The notes below the pieces were generated by a model. It saw only the letters and a program-made list of their open reading frames with translations, was not told the origin of the DNA and ran no database searches. A DNA stretch of 64,000 bases from Bacteroidota bacterium. GTDB taxonomy: Bacteria > Bacteroidota > JABWAT01. Positions 32,605 to 41,418 of the stretch are shown in pieces. The stretch spans positions 445,058 through 509,057 of the forward strand of contig JAKLJL010000002.1 of NCBI GenBank assembly GCA_023151185.1. Reading direction: 5' to 3'. The first letter of the stretch is position 1, and each line of letters begins with the position of its first letter. Position numbers and translations under genes: made by a program.

Positions 32605-35600
32605 TCAGTTTAAAAATTTCATGGCACCTTCACCCAGGACTGCCTGAATATTTTCGGCGAGTTCCGGAGATATGGAAACACCATAGTTTTTTGCCAGCAT
32701 TCTAAGCGGTGACGGCAGACTGTTTCCTGAAAGTTCAAGATAGACCTGAGCCTCACCCTGATGCCGGGCCAACAGAGCTTTCACCTGGCGGATTTTTTCC
32801 TCGTCCACCTTTTCAAGATTCAGGCTAATCTGAACTGAGCCGGTCCGTTTTTTCCGGACTTCATCTACCCGCTGAACGTTATCAACCAGGATTTTGCCCA
32901 AATCGGATTCTGCATTGCCGTCCAGTTTACCGGTTACCAGAACAACCTGGTCCATTTCAATGAACTCTTTTATTTTTTCGTAAGTTTTTGAAAAGACAAT
33001 ACACTCACAGTTTCCGTAAAAATCCTCAACACCAAAAAAGGCCATCATGTTTCCTTTTTTGTCAATTTTTTTTGTCACTGAAGTGATAATTCCCATAACA
33101 GCAACCTGCTGGCCAAACAAGGACTGACTCAGGCTGGAAATCGAATTTTTCGCAAAGGATTCATATTCAGACCGGTAAGCATCCATAATATGGCCCGAAA
33201 CATAAAACCCCAGAAATTCCTTTTCTTTGGCAAGAATATCTGATTTTTTCCAGGGGTCAGCATCAGCCAAAGCTGGTTCGGCTACTGCCGGCGTTTGACT
33301 TTTTTCTTCCGAAAAGGTGTCAAACAAGCTGGATTGGCCCCGGTTTTTAGATTCAGCCAGTGATTGGGAAAAACTGATACCCCGTTCAATTGAGTCAAAC
33401 ATCTGAGCCCGGTGGCCCGGCAGAGAATCAAATGCTCCAACCTGGATCAAACTTTCAAGGACCTTTTTATTAACCAGCCGAAGATCGATTCGGGCAAAGA
33501 AACTGTAAAAAGTTTTAAACGGGCCCTGTTCTTTCCTGGAAGCAATAATACTCTCGACGGCATGAATTCCCACATTTTTCACTGCCGCAAGTCCAAACCG
33601 GACTTTTCCATTGACCACACTGAATTCAACGGCAGATTCATTTACATCGGGAGGGAGAACGTCAAGCCCCATCCGTTTACATTCATGGATAAAGAATACG
33701 ATTTTTTCTGTAGAGCTTAACTCAGAGTTCAAACACGCCGCCATAAACTCAGCCGGATAATGTGCCTTCAGGTATGCCGTCTGATAAGCCAGAACGGCAT
33801 AAGCCGCCGAGTGTGATTTATTGAACCCGTATCCAGCAAAGTAGGCCATCAGGTCAAAGACTTTGGCTGCCAGTGCCGCATCAATCTGGTTGTCTGCTGC
33901 ACCTTTCAGAAAGCGTTCTTTCTGGGCGTCCATTTCCTCTTTTTTCTTCTTCCCCATTGCTCTTCTGAGCAAATCGGCTGCTCCCAGTGTATAGCCGGCC
34001 ATTTTCTGGGCAATCTGCATGACCTGTTCCTGGTAAACAATGACCCCGTATGTATCTTTCAGCGTGGGTTCCAGAACCGGGTGCAGATAATCAATTTCTT
34101 CCTGACCATGCTTCCGGTTGATGAAGGATTCAACCATTCCCGAACCCAGCGGACCCGGCCGGTAAAGCGCATTCATCGCAATCATATCTTCAATGCAGGT
34201 TGGCTTCAGCTTCTTGAGATATTCTCTCATTCCTTCACTTTCAAACTGAAACACACCGATTGTTTCACCCTTCTGCATCAGTTCAAATGTTTTCTCATCG
34301 GTCTCATCCAGAATATCCAGATCAATATCAACCTGATAATTTTCCTTGACCATCCGAACAGCATCAGCAAGAATAGACAGGGTTTTCAGTCCAAGAAAGT
34401 CCATTTTCAGAAGTCCGATTTTTTCGGACCAGTCTTTATCGTACTGGGTAGTAATTTCGTTGTTGGAAGCTTTGTGCAGCGGTACATAATTGGTGAGGTC
34501 TTCGGGAGTAATCACCACACCTGCGGCATGCATTGAAGTATGCCGTGCACTGCCCTCCAGAATTTTGGCGAAATCGATCAGCTGTTTCAGCCGGTGTTCC
34601 CCGTTCTGTTCAATTTCCTTGAGATCCGGGTTGGTGTCGAGCGCCTCCTGAATCGTTTTCCCCGGACCTTCCGGAATCATTTTAGCGATTGTGTCGACTT
34701 CTTTCAGCGGAATGCCGAGGGCCCGTCCTACATCCCGAATCGCACCCCGGGCTGCCATGGTTCCGAACGTGATAATCTGGGTCACACATTCACGGCCATA
34801 TTTATTGACCACATAGTCTATTACTTTTGACCGGCCCTTATCATCAAAGTCCATGTCAATATCCGGCATGGAAACCCGCTCAGGGTTCAGGAACCGTTCA
34901 AAAAGCAGATTATATTTCAGCGGATCGATGTTGGTAATTCCGGTTGCATAAGCAACCAGTGAGCCGGCTGCAGACCCGCGTCCCGGTCCTACCCCCACTC
35001 CCAGATCCCGTGCCGCCTGGGTAAAATCCTGAGTGATGAGGAAATAACCGGCATACCCCATCTTGTTGATGATTTTCAGTTCAAAATCCAGCCGGTCGGC
35101 TACGTCAGAACTGATTTCCCCATATCGTTTCTGCAGTCCTGTAACACACAACTCTTCGAGATACTGCTCACCGGAAGCATACCCCTCAGGAAGTTTGTAA
35201 TGCGGGAGGAGAGTTTCTCCAAACTTCCAGCTAAAATCAATCGAATCCGCAATCCGGACAGTATTTTCAATTGCTTCAGGTAACTCTTTGAACAGGCTGG
35301 CCATTTCATCCGACGATTTGAAGTAGACCTGATCGGTGGTGAACTTCATCCGGGTCGGGTCGTTGTACTCCTTCCCGGTAGACAGACACAGAAGAATATC
35401 ATGTGCGGCGGCATCTTCACGGGAAATATAATGGATGTCGTTGGTGGCAACCAGTTTTACATTCTTTTCACGGGCAAATTCAATCAGATAATTATTGGCG
35501 ATAATTTCTTCTTTGATTCCGTGATTCTGCAGTTCCAGATAAAAATCATCCCCAAAGATATCGATATACTCATCAATGATCCGCCGGCTCCGGTTCAGGT

Positions 35601-36042
35601 CCCCTTTTAATGCGGCATTCGGGACTTCCCCTTTTATACAGGCTGTCAGGGCAATCAGGCCCCCGGAATGTTTTCTGAGCAGTTCCCTGTCGATCCGGGG
35701 TTTATAGTAGTAACCTTCGAGGAAAGATTTTGAACTCAGTTTAACAAGGTTTTTATATCCCTGAAGGTTTTTTGCAAGCAGAATCAGGTGGTACCGCTCC
35801 TTGGTATCCTTTTCATACATGCTGGTGGGGGTGATGTAGAATTCACTGCCGATAATCGGTTTCAACCCGGCATCTTTGGCGGTTTTATAAAACTCAGGTG
35901 CACCAAACAGATTTCCGTGATCAGTGATGGCGATGGCCTTCTGTTTGTTTTCAACCGCTTTTTCGACCAGGCGTTTGATTTTGGACGCTCCGTCGAGAAG
36001 TGAATACTGGGTGTGGTTGTGAAGGTGAACGAATTCGGCCAT
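32605..36042 (-). CDS. dnaE: DNA polymerase III subunit alpha
   Basis: 1145 residues, usual DnaE1 length. An N-terminal PHP domain (about 1-215, beginning FVHLHNHTQYSLLDGASKI) keeps the metal-binding His residues. The palm has PDIDMDFDDKGR near 397-408 with catalytic Asp residues, followed by the fingers (MGKKKKEEMDAQKERFLKGA). A helix-hairpin-helix region lies near 830-880 and an OB-fold near 985-1070 (VAVMGIITSVTKKIDKKGNM). It is the replicative polymerase subunit. The 188-base upstream gap to tRNA-Arg holds a terminator and no gene. Confidence 0.97.
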   Translation of the reverse strand: MAEFVHLHNHTQYSLLDGASKIKRLVEKAVENKQKAIAITDHGNLFGAPEFYKTAKDAGLKPIIGSEFYITPTSMYEKDTKERYHLILLAKNLQGYKNLVKLSSKSFLEGYYYKPRIDRELLRKHSGGLIALTACIKGEVPNAALKGDLNRSRRIIDEYIDIFGDDFYLELQNHGIKEEIIANNYLIEFAREKNVKLVATNDIHYISREDAAAHDILLCLSTGKEYNDPTRMKFTTDQVYFKSSDEMASLFKELPEAIENTVRIADSIDFSWKFGETLLPHYKLPEGYASGEQYLEELCVTGLQKRYGEISSDVADRLDFELKIINKMGYAGYFLITQDFTQAARDLGVGVGPGRGSAAGSLVAYATGITNIDPLKYNLLFERFLNPERVSMPDIDMDFDDKGRSKVIDYVVNKYGRECVTQIITFGTMAARGAIRDVGRALGIPLKEVDTIAKMIPEGPGKTIQEALDTNPDLKEIEQNGEHRLKQLIDFAKILEGSARHTSMHAAGVVITPEDLTNYVPLHKASNNEITTQYDKDWSEKIGLLKMDFLGLKTLSILADAVRMVKENYQVDIDLDILDETDEKTFELMQKGETIGVFQFESEGMREYLKKLKPTCIEDMIAMNALYRPGPLGSGMVESFINRKHGQEEIDYLHPVLEPTLKDTYGVIVYQEQVMQIAQKMAGYTLGAADLLRRAMGKKKKEEMDAQKERFLKGAADNQIDAALAAKVFDLMAYFAGYGFNKSHSAAYAVLAYQTAYLKAHYPAEFMAACLNSELSSTEKIVFFIHECKRMGLDVLPPDVNESAVEFSVVNGKVRFGLAAVKNVGIHAVESIIASRKEQGPFKTFYSFFARIDLRLVNKKVLESLIQVGAFDSLPGHRAQMFDSIERGISFSQSLAESKNRGQSSLFDTFSEEKSQTPAVAEPALADADPWKKSDILAKEKEFLGFYVSGHIMDAYRSEYESFAKNSISSLSQSLFGQQVAVMGIITSVTKKIDKKGNMMAFFGVEDFYGNCECIVFSKTYEKIKEFIEMDQVVLVTGKLDGNAESDLGKILVDNVQRVDEVRKKRTGSVQISLNLEKVDEEKIRQVKALLARHQGEAQVYLELSGNSLPSPLRMLAKNYGVSISPELAENIQAVLGEGAMKFLN

Positions 36043-36207
36043 CAGATTCTTTTCTGAATTACAGGTGATTTTTTGGGATTCCGGTACTGATAACTCTGCA
36101 GCTTACCGGTAAATTCCCGGGGCGGAAGATACGGATCCCACCCGAGAAAACATAGCCGGCAACCTGATGCCTGCTTTGCATTAAACCGGATAAAAGGTAA
36201 AAAAAAA

Positions 36208-36224
36208 ACCGGTTTCAAACCGGT
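36208..36224 (-). terminator. Intrinsic terminator of the bamD-nadD-tRNA-Arg unit
   Basis: ACCGGTTT (36208-36215), one C, AAACCGGT (36217-36224). The A-run at 36201-36208 gives a U-run on the minus strand. It lies 6 bases beyond the tRNA 3' end. Confidence 0.75.
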
Positions 36225-36230
36225 CTTTTG

Positions 36231-36304
<74 letters not shown>

Positions 36305-36310
36305 ATATTT

Positions 36311-36898
36311 TCAGTCAAGATATAACTGATTGTTATTTATAAAGTTCTGAACGGAAGCAGGTAAAAGCAAATCGACAGACTTCCCTGTTTTGATCCGGGT
36401 CCGGATTTCGGATGAGGAAATTTCCAGAACCGGGGCATCAGACAAAATCACTTTTTCACTGAATCCTGCCAAATGATCAGTCCGCCAGGGGTCCGATGCT
36501 GATTTTTTGAAGGATATTACCGAAACCACCCGGAATATTTCCTGCCAGTTTTTCCAGGTATCCAGCGAAGCCAGGTTATCTGATCCGATCAGTAAAAACA
36601 GATCATCATCCGGATAGTGATCCCGCATGATTTTAACGGTATCGCACATGAAGGAAGGTCCGGTTCTGGCAGTTTCAAATTCAGAAACACCAAAAAAACT
36701 CCAGGGCTTGACTGCCAGTCTCAGCATTTCAAGTCTCTGGCTGCTGTCTGCAATCCGGCTGCCGGATTTGTTGGGTGGGCTTCCTGACGGAAGAAAAAAC
36801 AGCCGGTCCAAACCTGCTTCCTCCCGGATGTGAAGTGCTGCCCTCAGATGCCCGATATGAACCGGATCAAAGGTACCGGCAAAAAAACCGGTTTTCAT
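36311..36898 (-). CDS. nadD: Nicotinate-nucleotide adenylyltransferase
   Basis: 195 residues. The nucleotidyltransferase signature GTFDPVHIGHLR (about 8-19) and the C-terminal ISSSEIRTRIKTG motif identify it. It joins ATP and nicotinate mononucleotide to deamido-NAD in NAD synthesis. Its ATG overlaps the last base of bamD, so the two are translationally coupled, and tRNA-Arg follows 6 bases later. Confidence 0.96.
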   Translation of the reverse strand: MKTGFFAGTFDPVHIGHLRAALHIREEAGLDRLFFLPSGSPPNKSGSRIADSSQRLEMLRLAVKPWSFFGVSEFETARTGPSFMCDTVKIMRDHYPDDDLFLLIGSDNLASLDTWKNWQEIFRVVSVISFKKSASDPWRTDHLAGFSEKVILSDAPVLEISSSEIRTRIKTGKSVDLLLPASVQNFINNNQLYLD

Positions 36899-37707
36899 CA
36901 GTTGGCGGTGGGCAGTTCTGCCTTGGCCTTTTCAGCTTCGGCAGCTTCCTCGGCATCTTTTTTTCGTTGCGGTCCGGATTTGGAGATCAGTTCATCAATT
37001 TTGGCAAGTTCGGTACTTTCCGGATATTTCGATTTGAATTTCCCGGCTTCTGTATCAAAATCAGTCCATTTATGCCGTTCAAACAGGCTTTCTACTTTTC
37101 CGGCATGGGCCTTTTCTGCCCACTCAGTATCGTAATATTTATCCATGACATACTGAAAATAAACCGTTGCGGATTTATAGTATTCCATTTTCATATAGGT
37201 AACCGCATTGGTGTATTCTTTCCGGCCGAGCTTTTGCCTGAGTTCCATGATACGGTCAACTGCATCCCTCACCATCGAATGGGAGGGAAAATAGTCCAGA
37301 AAAGTCTGAAATTCAGTAATAGCCTGAAGAGCATAAGTCTGGTCGAGCGGAAACCGGGGGCTCATTTTATAGTAACTGTAGGCTTTATAGTAGGAAGCAT
37401 CGGGTACCAGATCTGAACCGGCGTTGGTCCGGATAAGCTGATCAAAGGCATCAGCGGCCTGTAGGTATTTTTCCGTTTTGAAATAGCACATGGCCAGATA
37501 AAACTTCGACTGGTCCTCGAATTCAGTTCCGGCTGCCAGGTAACTCAGGTTATTGAATTCGGTAATGGCTTTAGTAAATTCTTCTTCTTTGTAAAGTGCA
37601 ACAGCCTTATTGAAAATATCTTTCGGGTTTGCCTGATCGGTTGTTTCTTTTGAGCAGGAGAAAAGTGCAGAAAGAACAAGGCCATAGAACAAAATTTGCT
37701 TTATCAC
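36898..37707 (-). CDS. bamD: Outer membrane assembly lipoprotein BamD
   Basis: 269 residues. The lipoprotein signal peptide ends in the lipobox LFSC (Cys at about 18). TPR repeats follow, matching BamD/YfiO: IFNKAVALYKEEEFTKAITE, FYLAMCYFKTEKYLQAADAF, then ALQAITEFQTFLDYFPSHSM and KAHAGKVESLFERHKWTDFD. It is an essential partner of BamA for inserting outer-membrane barrels such as the Wzi-like and TonB-dependent proteins here. The tail after about 240 is Ala/Glu/Lys-rich. It overlaps nadD by one base. Confidence 0.93.
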   Translation of the reverse strand: MIKQILFYGLVLSALFSCSKETTDQANPKDIFNKAVALYKEEEFTKAITEFNNLSYLAAGTEFEDQSKFYLAMCYFKTEKYLQAADAFDQLIRTNAGSDLVPDASYYKAYSYYKMSPRFPLDQTYALQAITEFQTFLDYFPSHSMVRDAVDRIMELRQKLGRKEYTNAVTYMKMEYYKSATVYFQYVMDKYYDTEWAEKAHAGKVESLFERHKWTDFDTEAGKFKSKYPESTELAKIDELISKSGPQRKKDAEEAAEAEKAKAELPTAN

Positions 37708-37765
37708 GGGTTATCCATTTTTAAACTGGTGCAAAGATAGGAAGTTCGGGTACTGAAAGACAATT

Positions 37766-38131
37766 TCAGAACCTGACGAAATATAGAAGGGTAAGGAGGG
37801 ATAAAGTTCCGGCAGCAGTCAGAAGAAAGGTGTAGTCAGCCGTATTTTCTGCCGTTTTCCCAACAAAGACAACAGAATCCGGCCGGTCCCTGATTGAAAG
37901 GACTGCAAACAGAGAATCATTCCGTTCTTCAATCCGGTTAAGAATCCGGCAGGTTTGACAGCCGGATAATCGGAGGTCAAATCTGGCTTTGAGCAGATCC
38001 AGCCGGGTGTCATCCCATCCTCTGATCTGATCGGCAGTTAAAACCACGGCAGGTTTACCTGATTGATTTTCAGAAAAGCCTGAGGAAACCAGGACCAGCA
38101 AAAAGTAAAAAATCCAGCTTATCCGCCACAT
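37766..38131 (-). CDS. Small membrane-associated protein, unknown function
   Basis: 121 residues. An N-terminal signal-like segment (MWRISWIFYFLLVLVSSGFS) precedes a soluble stretch (about 25-92) with two Cys close together (LSGCQTCRILN). A C-terminal membrane helix (about 98-118, FLLTAAGTLSLLTLLYFVRF) ends one residue from the C-terminus. Topology suggests a periplasmic domain tethered at its C-terminus. It lies 58 bases upstream of bamD on the same strand and may be co-transcribed. I do not recognise the family. Confidence 0.6.
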   Translation of the reverse strand: MWRISWIFYFLLVLVSSGFSENQSGKPAVVLTADQIRGWDDTRLDLLKARFDLRLSGCQTCRILNRIEERNDSLFAVLSIRDRPDSVVFVGKTAENTADYTFLLTAAGTLSLLTLLYFVRF

Positions 38132-38151
38132 ATCCGTTCCTTTAAAAAAGA

Positions 38152-38193
38152 AAAACCGCTGAAATCGGGAAGATACCAGACTTCAGCGGTTTT
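38152..38193 (-). terminator. Intrinsic terminator after the first glutamate dehydrogenase gene
   Basis: AAAACCGCTGAA (about 38152-38163) and TTCAGCGGTTTT (38182-38193) form a 12-bp perfect stem with an 18-base loop. An A-rich left flank gives a U-run on the minus strand. It lies 40 bases after the stop at 38233. Confidence 0.8.
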
Positions 38194-38232
38194 CACAATC
38201 CGTCGTTCAGCAGTACCGGACTCAGACCGGAA

Positions 38233-39507
38233 TCACCCGTAGATTCCTCTCATTTTCAGTGCAGTGGCCACTTTATCAATTGCCAGAATGTAGGCGCCGA
38301 TCCTGAGGCTTTCATTATATTTCTGGGCTGTATCATAAACCGAAATGAAAGCACTTCTCATGGCGCGGTCGAGACGGCGGTTCACCCGTTCAAGAGACCA
38401 GAAATAGCCCTGGCGGTTTTGAACCCATTCGAAATAAGAGACTGTAACTCCACCGGCATTGGCCAGAATATCGGGAATTACCAAAATTCCCTTGTCATTC
38501 AGGATTGGATCGGCTGCAGCAGTTGTGGGACCGTTAGCCCCTTCAGAAATAATTCTGGCCTGGATTTTAGCAGCATTCCGTTCAGTGATCTGGTCTTCCT
38601 TGGCGGCAGGAACCAGAATATCCACCTTCAGCGTCAGCAGTTCATCATTTGTTATTTTTTCCGCCTCTTTCAGGCCTTCAAGCAGACCTTTATTCTGATC
38701 GGCATATTTCATAGCAGCATAAATATCGATGCCATTTGAATTATAGTAAGCACCGGTTACATCCGAAATCGCCACAATTTTACAGCCCTGATCATAGAGC
38801 AGTTTTGCTGAAATGGAGCCAACGTTTCCAAAGCCCTGAACTGCAACCGAGGATTTCATCGGATCCATATTCAGTTTTTCCATGGCTGCCAGAGTAACAT
38901 CCATCACACCACGCCCGGTAGCCTCTTTTCTGCCAAGCGAACCACCCAGAATAAGGGGCTTTCCGGTCACAACACCAGAAACCGTATTGTGCTTGTGCAT
39001 CGAATAGGTATCCACAATCCAGGCCATAACCTGTTCATTGGTTCCCATATCGGGTGCAGGAATATCCGAATCCGGACCGAAAACATTAATCAGGTTGGCT
39101 GTGTACCGCCGGGTGATTTTTTCGAGTTCAGTTTTGGTAAGCTGACGTGGGTCGCAGATAATGCCACCTTTTGCACCACCAAACGGGACGTTTACCACTG
39201 CACATTTCCAGGTCATCCAGGCAGCCAAAGCCTTTACTTCATCCAGCGAAACATCAGGTGCATACCGGATCCCACCCTTTCCCGGCCCAAGGACATCATT
39301 ATGGATAACCCGGTATCCTTCAAATACCTTGATGGTTCCGTCATCCATCTGAATCGGGATCGAAACAATATTCTGGCGCATTGGTGTTTTCAGAAATGTC
39401 TTCACACCTTCTTCCAGATTTAAAATAGAGGCTGCTTTTTCATAACGGGTCAGCATGTCCTGAAACGGGTTCGAGGATTCATGCAGAACAGGGGTAGGAT
39501 TCGCCAT
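38233..39507 (-). CDS. gdhA: Glu/Leu/Phe/Val family dehydrogenase (glutamate dehydrogenase, copy 1)
   Basis: 424 residues. The substrate site has GPGKGGIRYAPDV (about 76-88) and the catalytic region MTWKCAVVNVPFGGAKGGII. The Rossmann motif VAVQGFGNVGSISAKLL (about 220-236) binds the cofactor, and ILANAGGVTVSYFEWVQNRQ completes the family pattern. It reversibly interconverts glutamate and 2-oxoglutarate plus ammonia. A second, diverged copy lies 331 bases upstream with its own terminator, so the two are separate transcription units. AAGG precedes the ATG by 6 bases. Confidence 0.92.
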   Translation of the reverse strand: MANPTPVLHESSNPFQDMLTRYEKAASILNLEEGVKTFLKTPMRQNIVSIPIQMDDGTIKVFEGYRVIHNDVLGPGKGGIRYAPDVSLDEVKALAAWMTWKCAVVNVPFGGAKGGIICDPRQLTKTELEKITRRYTANLINVFGPDSDIPAPDMGTNEQVMAWIVDTYSMHKHNTVSGVVTGKPLILGGSLGRKEATGRGVMDVTLAAMEKLNMDPMKSSVAVQGFGNVGSISAKLLYDQGCKIVAISDVTGAYYNSNGIDIYAAMKYADQNKGLLEGLKEAEKITNDELLTLKVDILVPAAKEDQITERNAAKIQARIISEGANGPTTAAADPILNDKGILVIPDILANAGGVTVSYFEWVQNRQGYFWSLERVNRRLDRAMRSAFISVYDTAQKYNESLRIGAYILAIDKVATALKMRGIYG

Positions 39508-39793
39508 AAAATACCTTCACGATTTGGATAATTTACAAAATGGTCAGTTTTGTTTGCTGATTGCGATTAACAGCAGCAGAATAAAGGTTAACAGGCGCAA
39601 GATAGCAACTTTTCTACTGAATTCAAGCCAGATCCGGCAGGTAACCGGCTGGTCCAAATTCCGGCAGGGATTGCAAGTCGTGGATTTTTCAGAAATGACT
39701 AACGGGGCAGGCTGCTGAACCGAAAAAATGAAACCGGCTGAATGCCTAAATCTAAATTTTTAAACCGATTAGAAATCAGTTAGCAGAAATAAA
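39508..39793. other. Non-coding gap between the two glutamate dehydrogenase genes
   Basis: The gene-free stretch is 331 bases (39508-39838). Apart from the terminator of copy 2 (39794-39815) I see no gene, tRNA or riboswitch-like structure. The promoter of copy 1 must lie here but no good -35/-10 pair stands out. Six CCGG words occur in the whole stretch, far above expectation. Confidence 0.5.
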
Positions 39794-39815
39794 AAACCCG
39801 GGCAGACCCGGGTTT
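39794..39815 (-). terminator. Intrinsic terminator after the second glutamate dehydrogenase gene
   Basis: AAACCCGGG (39794-39802), CAGA loop, CCCGGGTTT (39807-39815). Six A residues at 39791-39796 give the U-run on the minus strand. Confidence 0.88.
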
Positions 39816-39838
39816 CTGAACTAAGACGGATCCTGGTT

Positions 39839-41095
39839 TCAGGGAAAAACACCTCTGAGCCGGATGGCTTCGGCCACTTTGGACACCGCATGGGCATAAG
39901 CCCCCGTCCGGTTGTGAACTTTGTGCTTTTCGGACAGGGCAATAACGGCATCAAAACTGTCATCCATGACTTCACGCAGATAGTTCCGGATGTCCTTGGT
40001 TTTCCAGAAAAACGAGTAGTTGTCCTGAACCCATTCAAAATAGGAAACCGTAACTCCGCCGGCATTCGCCAGAATGTCCGGAATGACAAAAATACCTTTG
40101 TCATGCAGGATCAGATCGGCCTCAGGAGTTACCGGACCGTTTGCAGCCTCTGCAATTATTTTCGCACGGATATCACCGGCATTTTCTTCGGTTATCACAT
40201 TTTCGAGTGCTGCGGGAATAAGAATATCACAGTTCAGTTCAAGCAGTTCCTGATTCGAAATCGGATCACTCCCTTTGAAGCCCACAACCGAACCGGTCAG
40301 TTCCTTATGAATGGAAACCTCGGTCGGATTTAATCCGGCCAGGTTAATAATTCCGCCCTTTGAGTCGCTGACTGCAATAATTCGGGCGCCCAGATCAAAA
40401 ATAAGCCTTGCGGCAATGGCACCGGCGTTTCCAAATCCCTGAACAGCCACCCGGGCTCCATTCAGGTCGATTCCCAATTTTCTGGCTGCTTTTTCGATTG
40501 TAAAAATAGTTCCCTGCGCAGTAGCCTCATTCCGTCCCTGAGAACCCCCGACCGAGATCGGTTTTCCGGTAACCACTCCCAAAACCGTTCTGCCCGAAAT
40601 CATAGAATAGGTATCCATCATCCAGGCCATGGTTTGAGAATTTGTGTACACATCTGGTGCCGGAATATCTTTATCCGGCCCGATCATAAAGGCAATTTCG
40701 CTGGTAAACCGCCGGGTCACCCGCTCAAGCTCTCCGATTGACATTTTCTTCGGATCAATAACAACTCCGCCTTTTGCCCCGCCGAACGGGATTCCAACCA
40801 CTGCACATTTCCAGGTCATCCATGAGGCCAGTGCCCTGACTTCATCAATATTAACGTCAGGGTGATACCGGATCCCGCCTTTACCAGGTCCACGGGCTGT
40901 GCTGTGCTGAACCCGGAAACCGGTCACAGAAATAATATTTCCGGAATCGAGCCGGACCGGAAAGTGAACAGTTAACTCTCTCTCAGGAAGCCGGATGTGA
41001 TTCCGGATATTATCCTCGAGATGAATGACATCTGCGGCAAGGTCAAAATTCTTCAAGGCACTTTCAAAGGGATTAATCACAGTTTTGGTCTGCAT
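39839..41095 (-). CDS. Glu/Leu/Phe/Val family dehydrogenase (glutamate dehydrogenase, copy 2)
   Basis: 418 residues from ATG 41095 (MQTKTVINPFESALKNFDLA), chosen because AGGA lies 7 bases before it; the frame is open to 41170 but that extension matches nothing. It has the same key motifs as copy 1: GPGKGGIRYHPDV, MTWKCAVVGIPFGGAKGGVV, VAVQGFGNAGAIAARLI and ILANAGGVTVSYFEWVQDN. The sequences differ throughout, so this is an old duplication or a separate acquisition. The copies may differ in cofactor or direction, or copy 2 may prefer another amino acid; that cannot be read reliably. Confidence 0.9.
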   Translation of the reverse strand: MQTKTVINPFESALKNFDLAADVIHLEDNIRNHIRLPERELTVHFPVRLDSGNIISVTGFRVQHSTARGPGKGGIRYHPDVNIDEVRALASWMTWKCAVVGIPFGGAKGGVVIDPKKMSIGELERVTRRFTSEIAFMIGPDKDIPAPDVYTNSQTMAWMMDTYSMISGRTVLGVVTGKPISVGGSQGRNEATAQGTIFTIEKAARKLGIDLNGARVAVQGFGNAGAIAARLIFDLGARIIAVSDSKGGIINLAGLNPTEVSIHKELTGSVVGFKGSDPISNQELLELNCDILIPAALENVITEENAGDIRAKIIAEAANGPVTPEADLILHDKGIFVIPDILANAGGVTVSYFEWVQDNYSFFWKTKDIRNYLREVMDDSFDAVIALSEKHKVHNRTGAYAHAVSKVAEAIRLRGVFP

Positions 41096-41141
41096 AACAT
41101 CTTCCTTTCTGCACCTGATTTGGTTTGATCCAGGCAATTCA

Positions 41142-41170
41142 AGATTAAGAGATTTTTTTACCTTTAACAA
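41142..41170 (-). promoter_or_regulatory. Predicted promoter of glutamate dehydrogenase copy 2
   Basis: TTGTTA (41165-41170), 17 bases, TAATCT (41142-41147) on the minus strand. Transcription would start near 41135 with a 40-base leader. Confidence 0.38.
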
Positions 41171-41352
41171 TCGGTAAATTTTTTTATAATCTATTTCTAA
41201 TTATGAACGCTTGACTTTTTTGTTTGTGTTTAATTATTACCAAATTTCTTCTGATTTGCAGGAACTTCCACTGAATTGATTTTTTTTCCGGATTTTCTAC
41301 GGCCAGCCGTGGTGTCCGGTTTATTTATGGAAGATTGGGAGTAGGTTGGAGC

Positions 41353-41392
41353 AGATCAGGTGCCAGTCCACAGCCGGGCCGGTGCCTGATCT
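41353..41392. other. Hairpin downstream of fbp
   Basis: AGATCAGG (41353-41360) and CCTGATCT (41385-41392) are perfect arms, extended by four more positions that pair (two as G-U) in plus-strand RNA. No U-run is seen. It lies 27 bases after the fbp stop, so it could be a 3'-end stabiliser or weak terminator. The rest of the 323-base gap 41096-41418 holds only the promoter noted at 41142-41170. Confidence 0.35.
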
Positions 41393-41418
41393 CTTTAAAG
41401 GGAACGGGATTTTAACAA

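Noticed and set aside
36775-37416. A 213-codon plus-strand open frame
   Set aside because: It lies opposite nadD and bamD, both certain, and its composition is that of a reverse-strand shadow.
39524-39718. A 64-codon plus-strand open frame in the gap between the glutamate dehydrogenase genes
   Set aside because: No ribosome site, no domain, no good codon pattern; more likely chance.
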